64,000 nt of DNA, from NCBI RefSeq assembly GCF_002261265.1, contig NZ_NEVK01000004.1, positions 620,001 to 684,000 of the forward strand, given 5' to 3'. The stretch is from Bordetella genomosp. 7. Its GTDB lineage: Bacteria; Pseudomonadota; Gammaproteobacteria; Burkholderiales; Burkholderiaceae_B. The stretch's first letter is position 1. Each line of letters opens with the position of its first letter. Under the pieces are notes generated by a model that was given only the letters and a program-made list of their open reading frames with translations, ran no database searches and had not been told where the DNA came from. This document shows positions 1 to 8,615 of the stretch, one piece after another. Position numbers and translations under genes: made by a program.

Positions 1-916
1 CCACCTGGCTGTTGGAGTTATCGTACTGCTGCCAGCTCTGGTCCACATCGAACAGGATGTCGTGGTCGCGAGTGGGGGTCAACGCCAGCTGCATGCCCAC
101 GTTCGTCAACTTGCTTTCGCCCAGGCCGCTGAAACTGCCGACGTCGCCCGTATAGTCGCCGCTGTTGTATTCGGCCAGATTGGCAGGGTATTGGCCGGTT
201 GCCGCCAGGCGGCGCTGGTAGCCGCCACGCAGGGACAAGCCCAGCATGTCCGACTTGATGGGCCCGCTCAGGTAGAACGCCGAGCCATAGCTGTTGCCGA
301 ACCGATTGTCGCCTTGCACGGTGCCATCTACCGTAACCTGGCCCATCCAGTCCTCGGCCACCTTGCGCGTAATGATGTTGATCACGCCGCCCATCGCGTC
401 GGAGCCGTACAGGGTGGACATCGGCCCCCGCACCACTTCGATGCGGTCGATCGCTGCCATGGGAGGGATGAAATTGGTGTCGACATCGCCAAAACCGTTG
501 GGGCGCGACCCGCTGCTGTTGCGGTTGACGCGTTTGCCGTCCACCAGGATCAGCGTGTAGTCGCTCGGCATGCCGCGAATACTGATGTTCATGCCGCCGG
601 CCTTGCCGCCCCGCTCGACCGACACACCTTCGATATCGGCGACCGCATCGGCCAGGTTATGAAACGGCCGCGCCTCCAGCTGCTCGCGCGTCACTACCGA
701 AATCGAAGCCGGCGCGTTCTTGATTTCCTGCTCGAACCCGGCCGCCGTCACCACAACGGTGTCCATCTGGGCGATGCCCATGGTGTCCTCGGCCAAACCC
801 TGCTGCGCGCAAGCAGACCAGGCGGCAGCAAGTGCGGCCACCAAGGCAGGGTATCGCGCGGCACGCCAGGGTTGCGATAGCGGCACCTCGGGCGGCGCGG
901 ACATAGAAGCAGTCAC
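1..916 (-). CDS. TonB-dependent outer-membrane siderophore receptor, N-terminal part (cut by window edge)
   Basis: Only the first ~305 residues lie in the window. The chain starts with a long signal-peptide-like segment (Ala/Leu-rich core followed by SACAQQGLAED), then a plug domain: MDTVVVTAAGFEQE near the N-terminus, NLADAVADIEGV, GMPSDYTLILVDGKRV and RIEVVRGPMSTLYGSDAMGG, all typical of FepA/CirA-type catecholate siderophore receptors. It would import ferric siderophore across the outer membrane using TonB-ExbBD energy. The GTG at 916 is chosen because GGAG sits 8 bases upstream; an ATG at 904 is the alternative, and the ATG at 921 hits a stop after two codons. A Fur-box-like site lies about 100 bases upstream, so iron repression is likely. 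The ligand cannot be read from this fragment. Bordetella species carry several such receptors of the Bfr type, but which one this is remains open. Confidence 0.9.
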   Translation of the reverse strand, partial: MTASMSAPPEVPLSQPWRAARYPALVAALAAAWSACAQQGLAEDTMGIAQMDTVVVTAAGFEQEIKNAPASISVVTREQLEARPFHNLADAVADIEGVSVERGGKAGGMNISIRGMPSDYTLILVDGKRVNRNSSGSRPNGFGDVDTNFIPPMAAIDRIEVVRGPMSTLYGSDAMGGVINIITRKVAEDWMGQVTVDGTVQGDNRFGNSYGSAFYLSGPIKSDMLGLSLRGGYQRRLAATGQYPANLAEYNSGDYTGDVGSFSGLGESKLTNVGMQLALTPTRDHDILFDVDQSWQQYDNSNSQV

Positions 917-1012
917 GACATAATCTCCGGAATCTGAAATCGAAAAAAGCGCCGCGGGCGTCAGCCTGCCCCGCACGCATGGATCATTTGCATTCAGCTT
1001 TATTTAAGCTGC

Positions 1013-1031
1013 GCAAATGATATTGATTCTC
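1013..1031. promoter_or_regulatory. Fur box candidate upstream of the TonB-dependent receptor
   Basis: GCAAATGATATTGATTCTC matches 14 of 19 positions of the classical Fur consensus GATAATGATAATCATTATC. It lies in the intergenic gap between tatD and the receptor gene, ~100 bases upstream of the receptor start, in an AT-rich island that contrasts with the surrounding GC-rich DNA. The rest of this ~200-base gap shows no further gene. Confidence 0.7.
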
Positions 1032-1113
1032 AGAATTATGTCAATCTGCGACAGCCATATGGCGCAACAAGGCGTTGCGTTTCATCAACGCACGATGGAA
1101 CCAGCAAGCAAAT

Positions 1114-1914
1114 TCAGGCCGGCAGGCGAGGCAGCACGCGGCGTGCGTTGGCCGTGGTCGCCCGCGCGATCTCGTGGAGTTCGATGCCGCGCAGCTCCGC
1201 CAGCACTTGGGCAATTCGCGGCAGTTGCGCGGGGTCGTTGCGCCGGTTTGGCCGGTGCAGCCAGGCGGGAGGAATATCCGGAGCGTCGGTTTCCAACACC
1301 AGGTGCTCGAGGCCGATGTCGGTGGCATGGCGGCGTATCTGCAACGCGCGCGCATATGTCATGGCGCCCCCCAGCCCCAGGGCAAAGCCGCGTTCGACAA
1401 ACCCCTGGGCCTGCTGGGCGCTGCCGTTGAATGCATGGGCAATGCCGCTGCGCACGCCGATGCGACGCCGCAGATACTTCAATACGATATCTTGCGAACG
1501 ACGCACATGCAGCAGCACGGGCAGGTCGAATTCCGCGGCCATGGCCAATTGAGCGTCGTAGAAGCGCTCCTGCTTATCCCGCGCCTGACCCGAGGCGATC
1601 TCCGGCACGAAGAAATCCAGGCCGATCTCGCCGATGGCGACGAAGTGCGGGTCGTCCAGTGCCGACACCACGGCCTCGCGCAAGGCATCCAGGTCCTCTT
1701 GCCGGGCGCGTTGGACGAACAATGGATGTATGCCCAGCGCGTATGTTCCGCCTTCGATCCGTCGGGCAAGATCGCGCACGACGCAAAAGTTGGCGCGCTC
1801 GACCGCGGGGATGACGATATGCCTCACGCCGGCCGCATGCGCCTGCCGCGCTACGTCGTGGCGGTCGGCGTCGAATTCCTCGGCATCCAGGTGGCAGTGC
1901 GTGTCGATCAACAT
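1114..1914 (-). CDS. tatD: TatD-family metal-dependent deoxyribonuclease
   Basis: A 266-residue TIM-barrel metallohydrolase. The N-terminal MLIDTHCHLD carries the metal-binding HxH, AIGEIGLDFF the barrel glutamate region, LLHVRRS and IAHAFNGS further metal/active-site histidines, and LETDAPDIPP the conserved C-terminal aspartate. Length and all motifs fit the TatD/YcfH family of cytoplasmic 3'-5' DNases. It lies 54 bases downstream of lolD on the same strand, so it is probably the last gene of a lolC-lolD-tatD unit. No strong ribosome-binding site is visible before the ATG. Assignment within the family (TatD versus YcfH/YjjV) cannot be made by reading. Confidence 0.9.
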   Translation of the reverse strand: MLIDTHCHLDAEEFDADRHDVARQAHAAGVRHIVIPAVERANFCVVRDLARRIEGGTYALGIHPLFVQRARQEDLDALREAVVSALDDPHFVAIGEIGLDFFVPEIASGQARDKQERFYDAQLAMAAEFDLPVLLHVRRSQDIVLKYLRRRIGVRSGIAHAFNGSAQQAQGFVERGFALGLGGAMTYARALQIRRHATDIGLEHLVLETDAPDIPPAWLHRPNRRNDPAQLPRIAQVLAELRGIELHEIARATTANARRVLPRLPA

Positions 1915-1968
1915 AGCGATTCGGTACGGCTTGCGCTTCGCGGCCCGCGGCCGCGACCCATGGCAGTG

Positions 1969-2676
1969 CTATCCCGACACCAGTTGCCCGCTTTCCATCA
2001 GCAACTGGCGGTCGGCCAGCCTGGCCAGTTCGGCATCATGCGTGACGATAGCAAACGCTGTGCCGGATTCCCGGTTTACGCGGGTCAGCAATTCGAACAT
2101 CTTGTGCGCCGTGCCGCGGTCCAGATTGCCTGTGGGCTCGTCGGCCAGCACGCATGCCGGCCGGGTGACCAGCGCACGCGCCAGGGCAACGCGCTGCCTT
2201 TCACCGCCAGACAACTGGCCGGGAAAATGCCCTTCGCGCGCTGCAAGGCCCACCAGCTCCAGCACCTCGCGCGCGGCGATGCGCGCCTTGTCGCGCGGTT
2301 CGCGCCTGACAATGAGCGGCATGGCAACGTTGTCAAGCGCTGAGAACTCGGGCAGCAGGTGGTGGAACTGGTACACGAACCCCAGGCTGCGGTTGCGCAG
2401 TGCGCTCTTTTGCGACTCTGACAGCCCGTTGCCCGCCACCCCGTCTACGGTGACCTGCCCCGAGGTGGGCACATCGAGCAGACCCAGGATGTGCAGCAGC
2501 GTGCTCTTGCCCGAGCCCGACGCGCCTATGATGGCAACCATCTCGCCGCGTTGCACGGTCAGGCTGACGTTATCCAGCACCTGGATGCGCGCCGGCCCCT
2601 CGTCGTAGGTCTTTACCAGGTTGCGGGCTTCCAGGGCCGGCGTGTCGGGAGCGGACATAGAAACGGCGTCAGTCAT
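1969..2676 (-). CDS. lolD: Lipoprotein-releasing ABC transporter, ATP-binding subunit LolD
   Basis: A 235-residue ABC ATPase with Walker A GASGSGKST, signature LSGGERQRVALARAL and Walker B LADEPTGNLD, followed by the switch histidine in FAIVTHD. It belongs to the MacB/LolD/FtsE class (DEPTGNLD), and its 8-bp overlap with the upstream Lol permease identifies it as LolD. LolD powers the extraction of outer-membrane lipoproteins from the inner membrane for transfer to LolA. A second ATG at 2658 would give MSAPDTPALEARN; neither start has a good ribosome-binding site, and the overlapping start suggests translational coupling to the permease. Confidence 0.93.
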   Translation of the reverse strand: MTDAVSMSAPDTPALEARNLVKTYDEGPARIQVLDNVSLTVQRGEMVAIIGASGSGKSTLLHILGLLDVPTSGQVTVDGVAGNGLSESQKSALRNRSLGFVYQFHHLLPEFSALDNVAMPLIVRREPRDKARIAAREVLELVGLAAREGHFPGQLSGGERQRVALARALVTRPACVLADEPTGNLDRGTAHKMFELLTRVNRESGTAFAIVTHDAELARLADRQLLMESGQLVSG

Positions 2677-3949
2677 GGCGCAGCACCTGGGCGGGTTGCA
2701 GGCGCGAAGCGCGCCAGCTCGGGTACAGCGTGGCCAGAAGCGAAAGCACCAGCGAAGTCACGCCTATGGAGATGATGTCGCCCGAGCGCGGATCGGAAGG
2801 CAGCTGGCTGATGAAGTAGATCTCGCGAGGCAGGAAATGTATGCCCAGCAACCCTTCGATGAAGGGCACGATGACGTGCACGTTATAGGCGATGAGCATG
2901 CCGCCAAGCACGCCGACCACGGTGCCGACCACGCCTATCAATGCGCCCTGCACCAGAAAGATGCGCGCCACCTCGCCCGGGCCAGCGCCCAGCGTGCGCA
3001 GGATCGCGATATCCGACTGTTTGTCCTTCACGGCCATTACCAGCGACGACAGCAGGTTGAAAGCCGCCACGGCCACGATCAGGGCAAGAATCAGGAACAT
3101 CATGCGTTTTTCTGTCTGCACCGCCGCGAACCACGTACGGTTGTTGCGCGACCAGTCGCTGGCCATGACATAGGGCGGCAGCACCTTGCCGAGCTCGGCC
3201 GCCACCTGCGGCGCCCTTTGCATGTCCTGGATCCGCAGCCGCACTCCCGCCGTGCCGCTGTCGCGGAACACCCGCGCCGCATCCTGTGCATTGACGAACG
3301 CCAGGCTGGAATCGTATTCGTAATGCCCCGAGTGAAAGGTGCCCACTACCGTGAACTGCCGCATCCGGGGCGTAAAGCCCGCCGGGCTGATCGAGCCTTG
3401 CGGGGCCAGCACCAGCAACGTATCGCCCACCTGCACGCCCAGGGCATTGGCCAGGTCGCTGCCCAGCACCACGCCGAAACTGCCCGGCTGCAGGTCGGAA
3501 AGCCGGCCGGTGCTCATCTGGCCGGGCACATCGGAAACCTGGGCCTCGGTGCCGGGGTCGATGCCGCGCACCTGCACCCCCTGCAGCGCCTGGCCCCGCG
3601 CCAGCATGGCTTGTGCGGCCACGAAAGGCGCCGCACCCCTGACCTCGCTGTTGCGTTCGGCCGCGTCGGCAAACTGCCGCCATTGCTCCAGCACCCGCTC
3701 GGGCACGGCGCCCGGAATGTAGAGCTCGATGTGCGGCAAGACCGACAACATGCGGTCGCGTACTTCTTTCTGGAACCCGTTCATCACCGACAGCACCACG
3801 ATCAAGGCGGCGACGCCCAGCGCGATGCCCGCCATGGAAGTGGCGGCAATGAAAGAAATAAAGCGGTCGCGGCGCCCGCGTCGCTGGCGGATGCGGGCCA
3901 TGCCCGCATAGCGGGCGCCGATCCAGAGTTCATAAGGTATTTTCAGCAC
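2669..3949 (-). CDS. lolC: Lipoprotein-releasing ABC transporter permease (LolC/LolE/LolF type)
   Basis: A 426-residue inner-membrane permease: one N-terminal membrane segment (residues ~35-55, ISFIAATSMAGIALGVAAL), a large periplasmic domain (~60-270) and three C-terminal membrane segments (~275-410), with the family motif VLSVMNGFQKEVRDRML after the first segment. It sends outer-membrane lipoproteins to LolA together with LolD. The start is a GTG at 3949; no in-frame ATG fits the usual N-terminus. Only one permease gene is present here, whereas enterobacteria have lolC and lolE flanking lolD. It could therefore be a LolF-type homodimeric permease. The stop overlaps the lolD start. Confidence 0.88.
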   Translation of the reverse strand: MLKIPYELWIGARYAGMARIRQRRGRRDRFISFIAATSMAGIALGVAALIVVLSVMNGFQKEVRDRMLSVLPHIELYIPGAVPERVLEQWRQFADAAERNSEVRGAAPFVAAQAMLARGQALQGVQVRGIDPGTEAQVSDVPGQMSTGRLSDLQPGSFGVVLGSDLANALGVQVGDTLLVLAPQGSISPAGFTPRMRQFTVVGTFHSGHYEYDSSLAFVNAQDAARVFRDSGTAGVRLRIQDMQRAPQVAAELGKVLPPYVMASDWSRNNRTWFAAVQTEKRMMFLILALIVAVAAFNLLSSLVMAVKDKQSDIAILRTLGAGPGEVARIFLVQGALIGVVGTVVGVLGGMLIAYNVHVIVPFIEGLLGIHFLPREIYFISQLPSDPRSGDIISIGVTSLVLSLLATLYPSWRASRLQPAQVLRHD

Positions 3950-4014
3950 CCGCGCATTATGGCATTAACTGCCACGACAGCCAGCAGCCGCGCGCTGCGA
4001 CTACAATCTGCGCC

Positions 4015-4959
4015 ATGTTCATAGCCATCCCGGGCGCACTGCCGCCCCCGCCGGTTGCCGCCGAATTGGCCCGCCTGCTGCCGCAGCAAGCCCCCGTGCT
4101 GCACGCCTGGCTGCAGGCCGCAACCGCACGGGTGGAACGGTTCGATGTGCGCACGCACGGTTGCACGCCTTACGAAGGCTGGCAGCTGGAGCAGGCAGGC
4201 TACCGGCCTGCCCAAGGCCTGCCGCTGGGCAGCGGGCTGGGACCATTGCTGGCCCCAGGCCATGCCCCGGACGGCGAGCCGGTGTGGCTGGCCGAGCTGT
4301 CGCACCTGGCATTGGGCGCCGACCAGGCCGTGCTGCTCGATCCGGCGCAAATGGACGTGCGCGCGGACGAGAGCGATGCCCTGCTGCAGGCCGCGCGGCC
4401 CAGCCTCGACGCCGCGGGGTTCGCCGTTCAACCGCTGGCGCCGCAACGCTGGCGCCTCGGCTTGCCCGCAGGCCTGGCGCCCGCCACGGCCAGTCCGGCC
4501 GCCGTCGCAGGCCAGCCGCTGCGCGACTGGTGGAGCCAGGACCCGGCCATGCGTCCGTGGCGCCGGTTGCTGAACGAAATACAGATGGCATGGCACGGGC
4601 ATCCGGCCAATGAAGCCCGCCAGGCGCGCGGCGCGCCGCCCGTCAATGCCTTGTGGCTATACGGCGGCGGCACCGCCTGGAAAGCCGCCGACGCCCCGCC
4701 GGCGATGGTGGCCGATGAGCTGGACGCTCCGCATCGTGCCGCCGATTGGTCCGCATGGCTGCAGGCGCTTGCCGACATCGACCGGCTGCGGCTGCGGCCG
4801 CTGGCCGATGCGGCACGGCGTCCCCTCGAACCCATGCAGCTTCTATTGCTGGGCGCCGACCGCCGCGCCCATCTGACCCTCAAACCCCGCAGCCGCCTGC
4901 TGGGCTGGCTGCCTGCCCCGAACAAAAACTGGAATAGCTGGTGGTCTCGCCCCGTCTGA
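4015..4959 (+). CDS. RpfE-like regulatory/unknown protein linked to recJ
   Basis: A 314-residue soluble protein, rich in Ala, Pro and Trp, with the block WRRLLNEIQMAWHGHP followed by RGAPPVNALWLYGGG (residues ~180-225). These are the hallmark segments of proteins annotated as RpfE-type in beta- and gamma-proteobacteria, which are often encoded next to recJ, as in the Xanthomonas rpf region. No catalytic motif is evident and the molecular function is unknown. It is divergent from lolC (65 bases between starts) and its last 19 bases overlap the recJ start, so the two are probably co-translated. Confidence 0.75.
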   Translation: MFIAIPGALPPPPVAAELARLLPQQAPVLHAWLQAATARVERFDVRTHGCTPYEGWQLEQAGYRPAQGLPLGSGLGPLLAPGHAPDGEPVWLAELSHLALGADQAVLLDPAQMDVRADESDALLQAARPSLDAAGFAVQPLAPQRWRLGLPAGLAPATASPAAVAGQPLRDWWSQDPAMRPWRRLLNEIQMAWHGHPANEARQARGAPPVNALWLYGGGTAWKAADAPPAMVADELDAPHRAADWSAWLQALADIDRLRLRPLADAARRPLEPMQLLLLGADRRAHLTLKPRSRLLGWLPAPNKNWNSWWSRPV

Positions 4960-6641
4960 CAATCCGCCCCGCCGATTTCGACGCCTGCCGCACCCTGCAG
5001 GCCGCAGGCATACACCCGCTGCTGGCGCGCCTGTGGGCTGCACGCGGCGTCACGCATCCCGATCAGACACGCCTGGCCTGGCCCGCGCTGCTGCCGCCGG
5101 CAACCCTGACCCACGTCGCGACTGCCGCGGCCATCCTGGCTGATGCGATCGCGCAGCGCAAGCGGCTGTTGATCGTGGCCGACTACGATTGCGACGGTGC
5201 GACGGCATGCGCCGTGGGCCTGCGCGCATTGCGGGCCTTCGGGGCAGACGTGGATTTCCTGGTGCCCAACCGCTTCGAGACCGGCTACGGCTTGTCGCCG
5301 GCCGTCGTCGAGCTGGCCTGCAATCATCGCAACGGCAAGCCGGACATGATCATCACCGTGGATAACGGCATCGCCAGCGTCGATGGCGTAGCGGCGGCCA
5401 ATGCGGCAGGAATAGGCGTACTAGTCACGGACCATCACCTGCCCGGCGACACGTTGCCCGACGCCCTGGCGATCGTCAATCCGAATCAGCCGGGCTGCGG
5501 CTTCCCCTCCAAAAACCTGGCCGGCGTGGGCGTGATCTTCTATCTCATGCTGGCCCTGCGAGCCGAGCTGCGTCGGCGCGGCGTCTATGCGCCGGACGCA
5601 GGCCCGCGCCTGGATGCCCTGGCCGATCTGGTGGCCCTGGGCACCGTGGCCGACGTAGTCAAGCTCGACGCCAACAATCGCCTGCTGGTCACGCAGGGGC
5701 TGCAGCGCATGCGCAGCGGCCGCATGCAGCCCGGCGTGCGCGCCCTGTTCGCAGTGGCCGCGCGCGAGCCGCGCAACGCCAGCGGCTTTGACCTGGGCTT
5801 CGCCCTGGGTCCGCGCATCAATGCGGCGGGCCGCCTGGCCGACATGAGCCTGGGCATCGCCTGCCTGACCACCGACGATGAAGACCAGGCGCTCGACATG
5901 GCGCGCCAGCTCGACCAGATCAACCGCGAGCGGCGCGGCATCGAGGCCGAAATGCGCGACCAGGCGCTGGCCGCCATGGACGCGGCCGGCGACACGGGCG
6001 GCGCCACGGTATGCGTCTTCGACCCGGGCTGGCACCAGGGTGTGGTCGGGCTGGTGGCGTCGCGCCTGAAAGAAAAATTCTGGCGCCCTACCCTGGCGTT
6101 TGCCCCGGCCGGCGATACAGAAATCCGCGGATCGGGGCGCTCCATCCCCGATGTGCACCTGCGCGATGCGCTCGATCTCGTCTCCAAGCGCCACCCGGGG
6201 CTTATCCGGAAATTCGGCGGCCACGCCATGGCGGCCGGCCTGACGCTGGGCCGGGACGACTTCCCCGCCTTCGCGCCCGCATTCGACGCGGCCGTGCGCG
6301 AACTTACCGGACGCCACTCGTTCGAGCCGCTGCTGGAAACCGACGGATCGCTCGAGTCCGGCTATGCCAACGCCGAGGTGGCCACGCTGCTGCAGCAGCA
6401 GGTATGGGGGGCGGGTTTCGCGCCGCCCCTGTTCCTGGACGAATTCGCCGTGCGCAATCAGCGGCTGGTGGGCGAAAAGCACCTGAAGCTGTCGCTGGAG
6501 CGCGGCCATCAGCGGTTCGACGCCATCTGGTTTGGACACGACCAGCCGCTGCCCGGACACGTGCGCGTGGCCTACCGGCTGGAACCCAACGTCTGGAACG
6601 GCATCGTATCGGCCCAGCTCGTCGTCGAACACGCCGAATAA
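4941..6641 (+). CDS. recJ: Single-stranded-DNA-specific 5'-3' exonuclease RecJ
   Basis: A 566-residue DHH-family nuclease. Motif I is VADYDCDGATA (~residues 79-89), the DHH motif is TDHHLPGD (~160), and the C-terminal DHHA1 domain shows RKFGGHAMAAGL (~420-435). RecJ degrades 5' single-stranded ends in RecF-pathway recombination, base-excision and mismatch repair, using Mn/Mg. The start is the GTG at 4941, inside the end of the preceding rpfE-like gene; the usual RecJ N-terminus and the length (E. coli 577) support it. It is followed by prfB after 49 bases, a recJ-prfB-lysS order found in other proteobacteria. Confidence 0.95.
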   Translation: MVSPRLTIRPADFDACRTLQAAGIHPLLARLWAARGVTHPDQTRLAWPALLPPATLTHVATAAAILADAIAQRKRLLIVADYDCDGATACAVGLRALRAFGADVDFLVPNRFETGYGLSPAVVELACNHRNGKPDMIITVDNGIASVDGVAAANAAGIGVLVTDHHLPGDTLPDALAIVNPNQPGCGFPSKNLAGVGVIFYLMLALRAELRRRGVYAPDAGPRLDALADLVALGTVADVVKLDANNRLLVTQGLQRMRSGRMQPGVRALFAVAAREPRNASGFDLGFALGPRINAAGRLADMSLGIACLTTDDEDQALDMARQLDQINRERRGIEAEMRDQALAAMDAAGDTGGATVCVFDPGWHQGVVGLVASRLKEKFWRPTLAFAPAGDTEIRGSGRSIPDVHLRDALDLVSKRHPGLIRKFGGHAMAAGLTLGRDDFPAFAPAFDAAVRELTGRHSFEPLLETDGSLESGYANAEVATLLQQQVWGAGFAPPLFLDEFAVRNQRLVGEKHLKLSLERGHQRFDAIWFGHDQPLPGHVRVAYRLEPNVWNGIVSAQLVVEHAE

Positions 6642-6690
6642 TCCACGCTAAAATGCTTGGTTTCGCACCGGAATCAAGCCAGGACACATC

Positions 6691-7795
6691 ATGGAAGCCG
6701 AACGCCAGAACCAGCTAGCCGCCCGCCTCGCAGACTACGCAGAGCGCGAGCAGGCGCTACGGAGGTATCTTTGACTACGACCTGAAGGCCGAACGCCTGC
6801 ACGTCGTCAACGCCGAACTGGAAGACCCGGCGGTCTGGAACGATCCCAAGCACGCCCAGGACCTGGGCCGCGAAAAAAAATCCCTCGAAACCGTCGTTGA
6901 AACCCTGACGCACCTGCGTGCGGGTATCGCCGATTCGCTCGAACTGTTCGAACTGGCTGCCTCCGACGACGACGACGCCACCCTATCGTCCATCGAGCGC
7001 GATGCCGACACATTCCAGGAACAGCTCGAAGACCTGGAATTCCGGCGGATGTTCGCCAATCCGGCCGATCCGCTGAACTGCTTCATGGACATCCAGGCAG
7101 GCGCGGGCGGCACCGAAGCGCAGGACTGGGCGTCGATGCTGCTGCGCCAGTATCTCAAGTACGCGGAACGCAAGGGCTTCAAGGCCGAGGTGCTCGAAGA
7201 ATCCGAAGGCGAAGTCGCCGGCCTGAAATCGGCCACCATCAAGATCGAAGGCGAATACGCGTTCGGCTACCTGCGCACCGAAACCGGCGTGCATCGGCTG
7301 GTGCGCAAGAGCCCGTTCGACTCCTCCGGCGGACGGCACACGTCTTTTGCCAGCGTCTTTGTTTATCCCGAAGTCGACGACTCGTTCGAGGTCGAGGTCA
7401 ATCCGGCCGACCTGCGCACAGACACCTACCGCGCCAGCGGGGCGGGCGGGCAGCACATCAACAAGACCGACTCGGCGGTGCGGCTGACCCACATCCCCAC
7501 CGGCATCGTTGTGCAGTGCCAGAACGACCGCTCGCAGCACCGCAACCGCGCCGAAGCCATGCAGATGCTCAAGTCGAAACTCTACGAGCTCGAGATGCGC
7601 AACCGCATGGCCGAACAGCAAAAGCTCGAAGACTCCAAGACCGACGTAGGCTGGGGGCACCAGATCCGTTCCTACGTGCTCGACCAGAGCCGCATCAAAG
7701 ACCTGCGCACCAACGTCGAAATCTCCAACACCCAGAAAGTCCTCGATGGCGACCTCGATGCCTTCATCCAGGCCAGCCTGAAGCAAGGCGTGTGA
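6691..7795 (+). CDS. prfB: Peptide chain release factor 2 (RF2), expressed through a programmed +1 frameshift
   Basis: The ATG at 6691 opens a 27-codon frame ending in TGA at 6772-6774. Skipping the T at 6772 continues the protein from GAC at 6773 to the stop at 7795, giving 367 residues, the normal RF2 length. The stop-codon-recognition tripeptide SPF is in [12 protein letters not shown], and the peptidyl-tRNA hydrolysis motif GGQ in [19 protein letters not shown]2 reads UGA and UAA. The frameshift gives autoregulation: low RF2 pauses the ribosome at the in-frame UGA and favours slippage. The coding span is therefore 6691-6771 joined to 6773-7795. A terminator-like hairpin follows at once. 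Confidence 0.96.
6760..6775 (+). promoter_or_regulatory. prfB programmed +1 ribosomal frameshift site
   Basis: CGGAGGTATCTTTGAC contains the classical prfB elements: a Shine-Dalgarno-like GGAGG three bases before the slippery CTT, then an in-frame TGA followed by C (weak termination context). This is the RF2 autoregulatory recoding signal known from E. coli and most bacteria. Confidence 0.95.
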
Positions 7796-7801
7796 TCCAC
7801 G

Positions 7802-7826
7802 GCGGCGCGCTTGCGCGCCGCTTTCT
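7802..7826 (+). terminator. Hairpin terminator after prfB
   Basis: GCGGCGCGC, loop TT, GCGCGCCGC: a 9-bp perfect stem just after the prfB stop, followed by TTTCT. The loop is very short and the T-run weak, so some read-through into the SDR gene is possible. Confidence 0.6.
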
Positions 7827-7853
7827 ATCGTGAACCCCTCAAGAGGCAAGCGC

Positions 7854-8609
7854 ATGACCGATACGATCGCAATCCTGACCGGCGCCTCCCGCGGCATAGG
7901 CGCGGCGCTGGCCCGCGGCCTGGCCCGGCCCGGCACGCGCCTGATTACGCTGGCGCGCCGCGCCGATCCGGATCTGGCTGCCCACGCCCAGGCGCAGGGC
8001 GCCGAACTGGAGCAGATCCAGGTCGACCTGTCCGACCTGCAGGCAGCGGCCGCGGCCGCCACCCGCATCGCGTCGGCGCTGCCCCGCGACGCCAAGCGTT
8101 ATCTGCTCATCAACAATGCCGGCACGGTGCAACCCGTGGCCAGCACTGCCTCGCTTACCGAAGGCGCCGCCATCGCCGGCGCCTTCAACTTGAATGTCAC
8201 CGCCGTCATGCTGCTTTCAGCGCATTTCGTGTCGGCGGTGCAAGGCCTGCAGGCGCAGCGCCGCATTCTCAATATCTCTTCGGGCGCCGGCCGCAATCCC
8301 AATGCGGGCTGGGGCGTCTACTGCGCCACCAAGGCCGCGCTCGACATGTACACCCGTGTGCTGAACCAGGAACAAGGCGCCAGCGGCGTACGTGCCGTCG
8401 CCCTGGCCCCGGGCGTGGTCGACACCGACATGCAGCAGGCCATACGCGCCAGCGATCCCTCCAGCTTCCCGGCCCTGCCCCGTTTCCAGGAACTCCACGC
8501 CACCGGCCAGCTTGCATCGCCGTCGGCCGTGGCCGACCGCATCCTCGCCTACCTAGACCGCGATGATTTCGGTGCGACCGAAATCGACGACATCCGCAAT
8601 TACAACTGA
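7854..8609 (+). CDS. Short-chain dehydrogenase/reductase (SDR), sepiapterin-reductase-like
   Basis: A 251-residue classical SDR: cofactor motif TGASRGIG (9-16), NNAG (87-90), catalytic Ser 142/143 in ISSGAG, and YCATK (Tyr156, Lys160). The Arg-containing segment LARRADPD after the second strand suggests NADP(H) preference. The C-terminal GVVDTDMQQ block and the overall pattern resemble sepiapterin-reductase/benzil-reductase-like SDRs, but the substrate is unknown. The ATG at 7854 has AGAGG 7 bases upstream; an earlier GTG at 7830 would add eight residues and lacks support. It sits between prfB and lysS, 6 bases before lysS, so it is probably co-transcribed with lysS. Confidence 0.85.
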   Translation: MTDTIAILTGASRGIGAALARGLARPGTRLITLARRADPDLAAHAQAQGAELEQIQVDLSDLQAAAAAATRIASALPRDAKRYLLINNAGTVQPVASTASLTEGAAIAGAFNLNVTAVMLLSAHFVSAVQGLQAQRRILNISSGAGRNPNAGWGVYCATKAALDMYTRVLNQEQGASGVRAVALAPGVVDTDMQQAIRASDPSSFPALPRFQELHATGQLASPSAVADRILAYLDRDDFGATEIDDIRNYN

Positions 8610-8615
8610 TCCACC

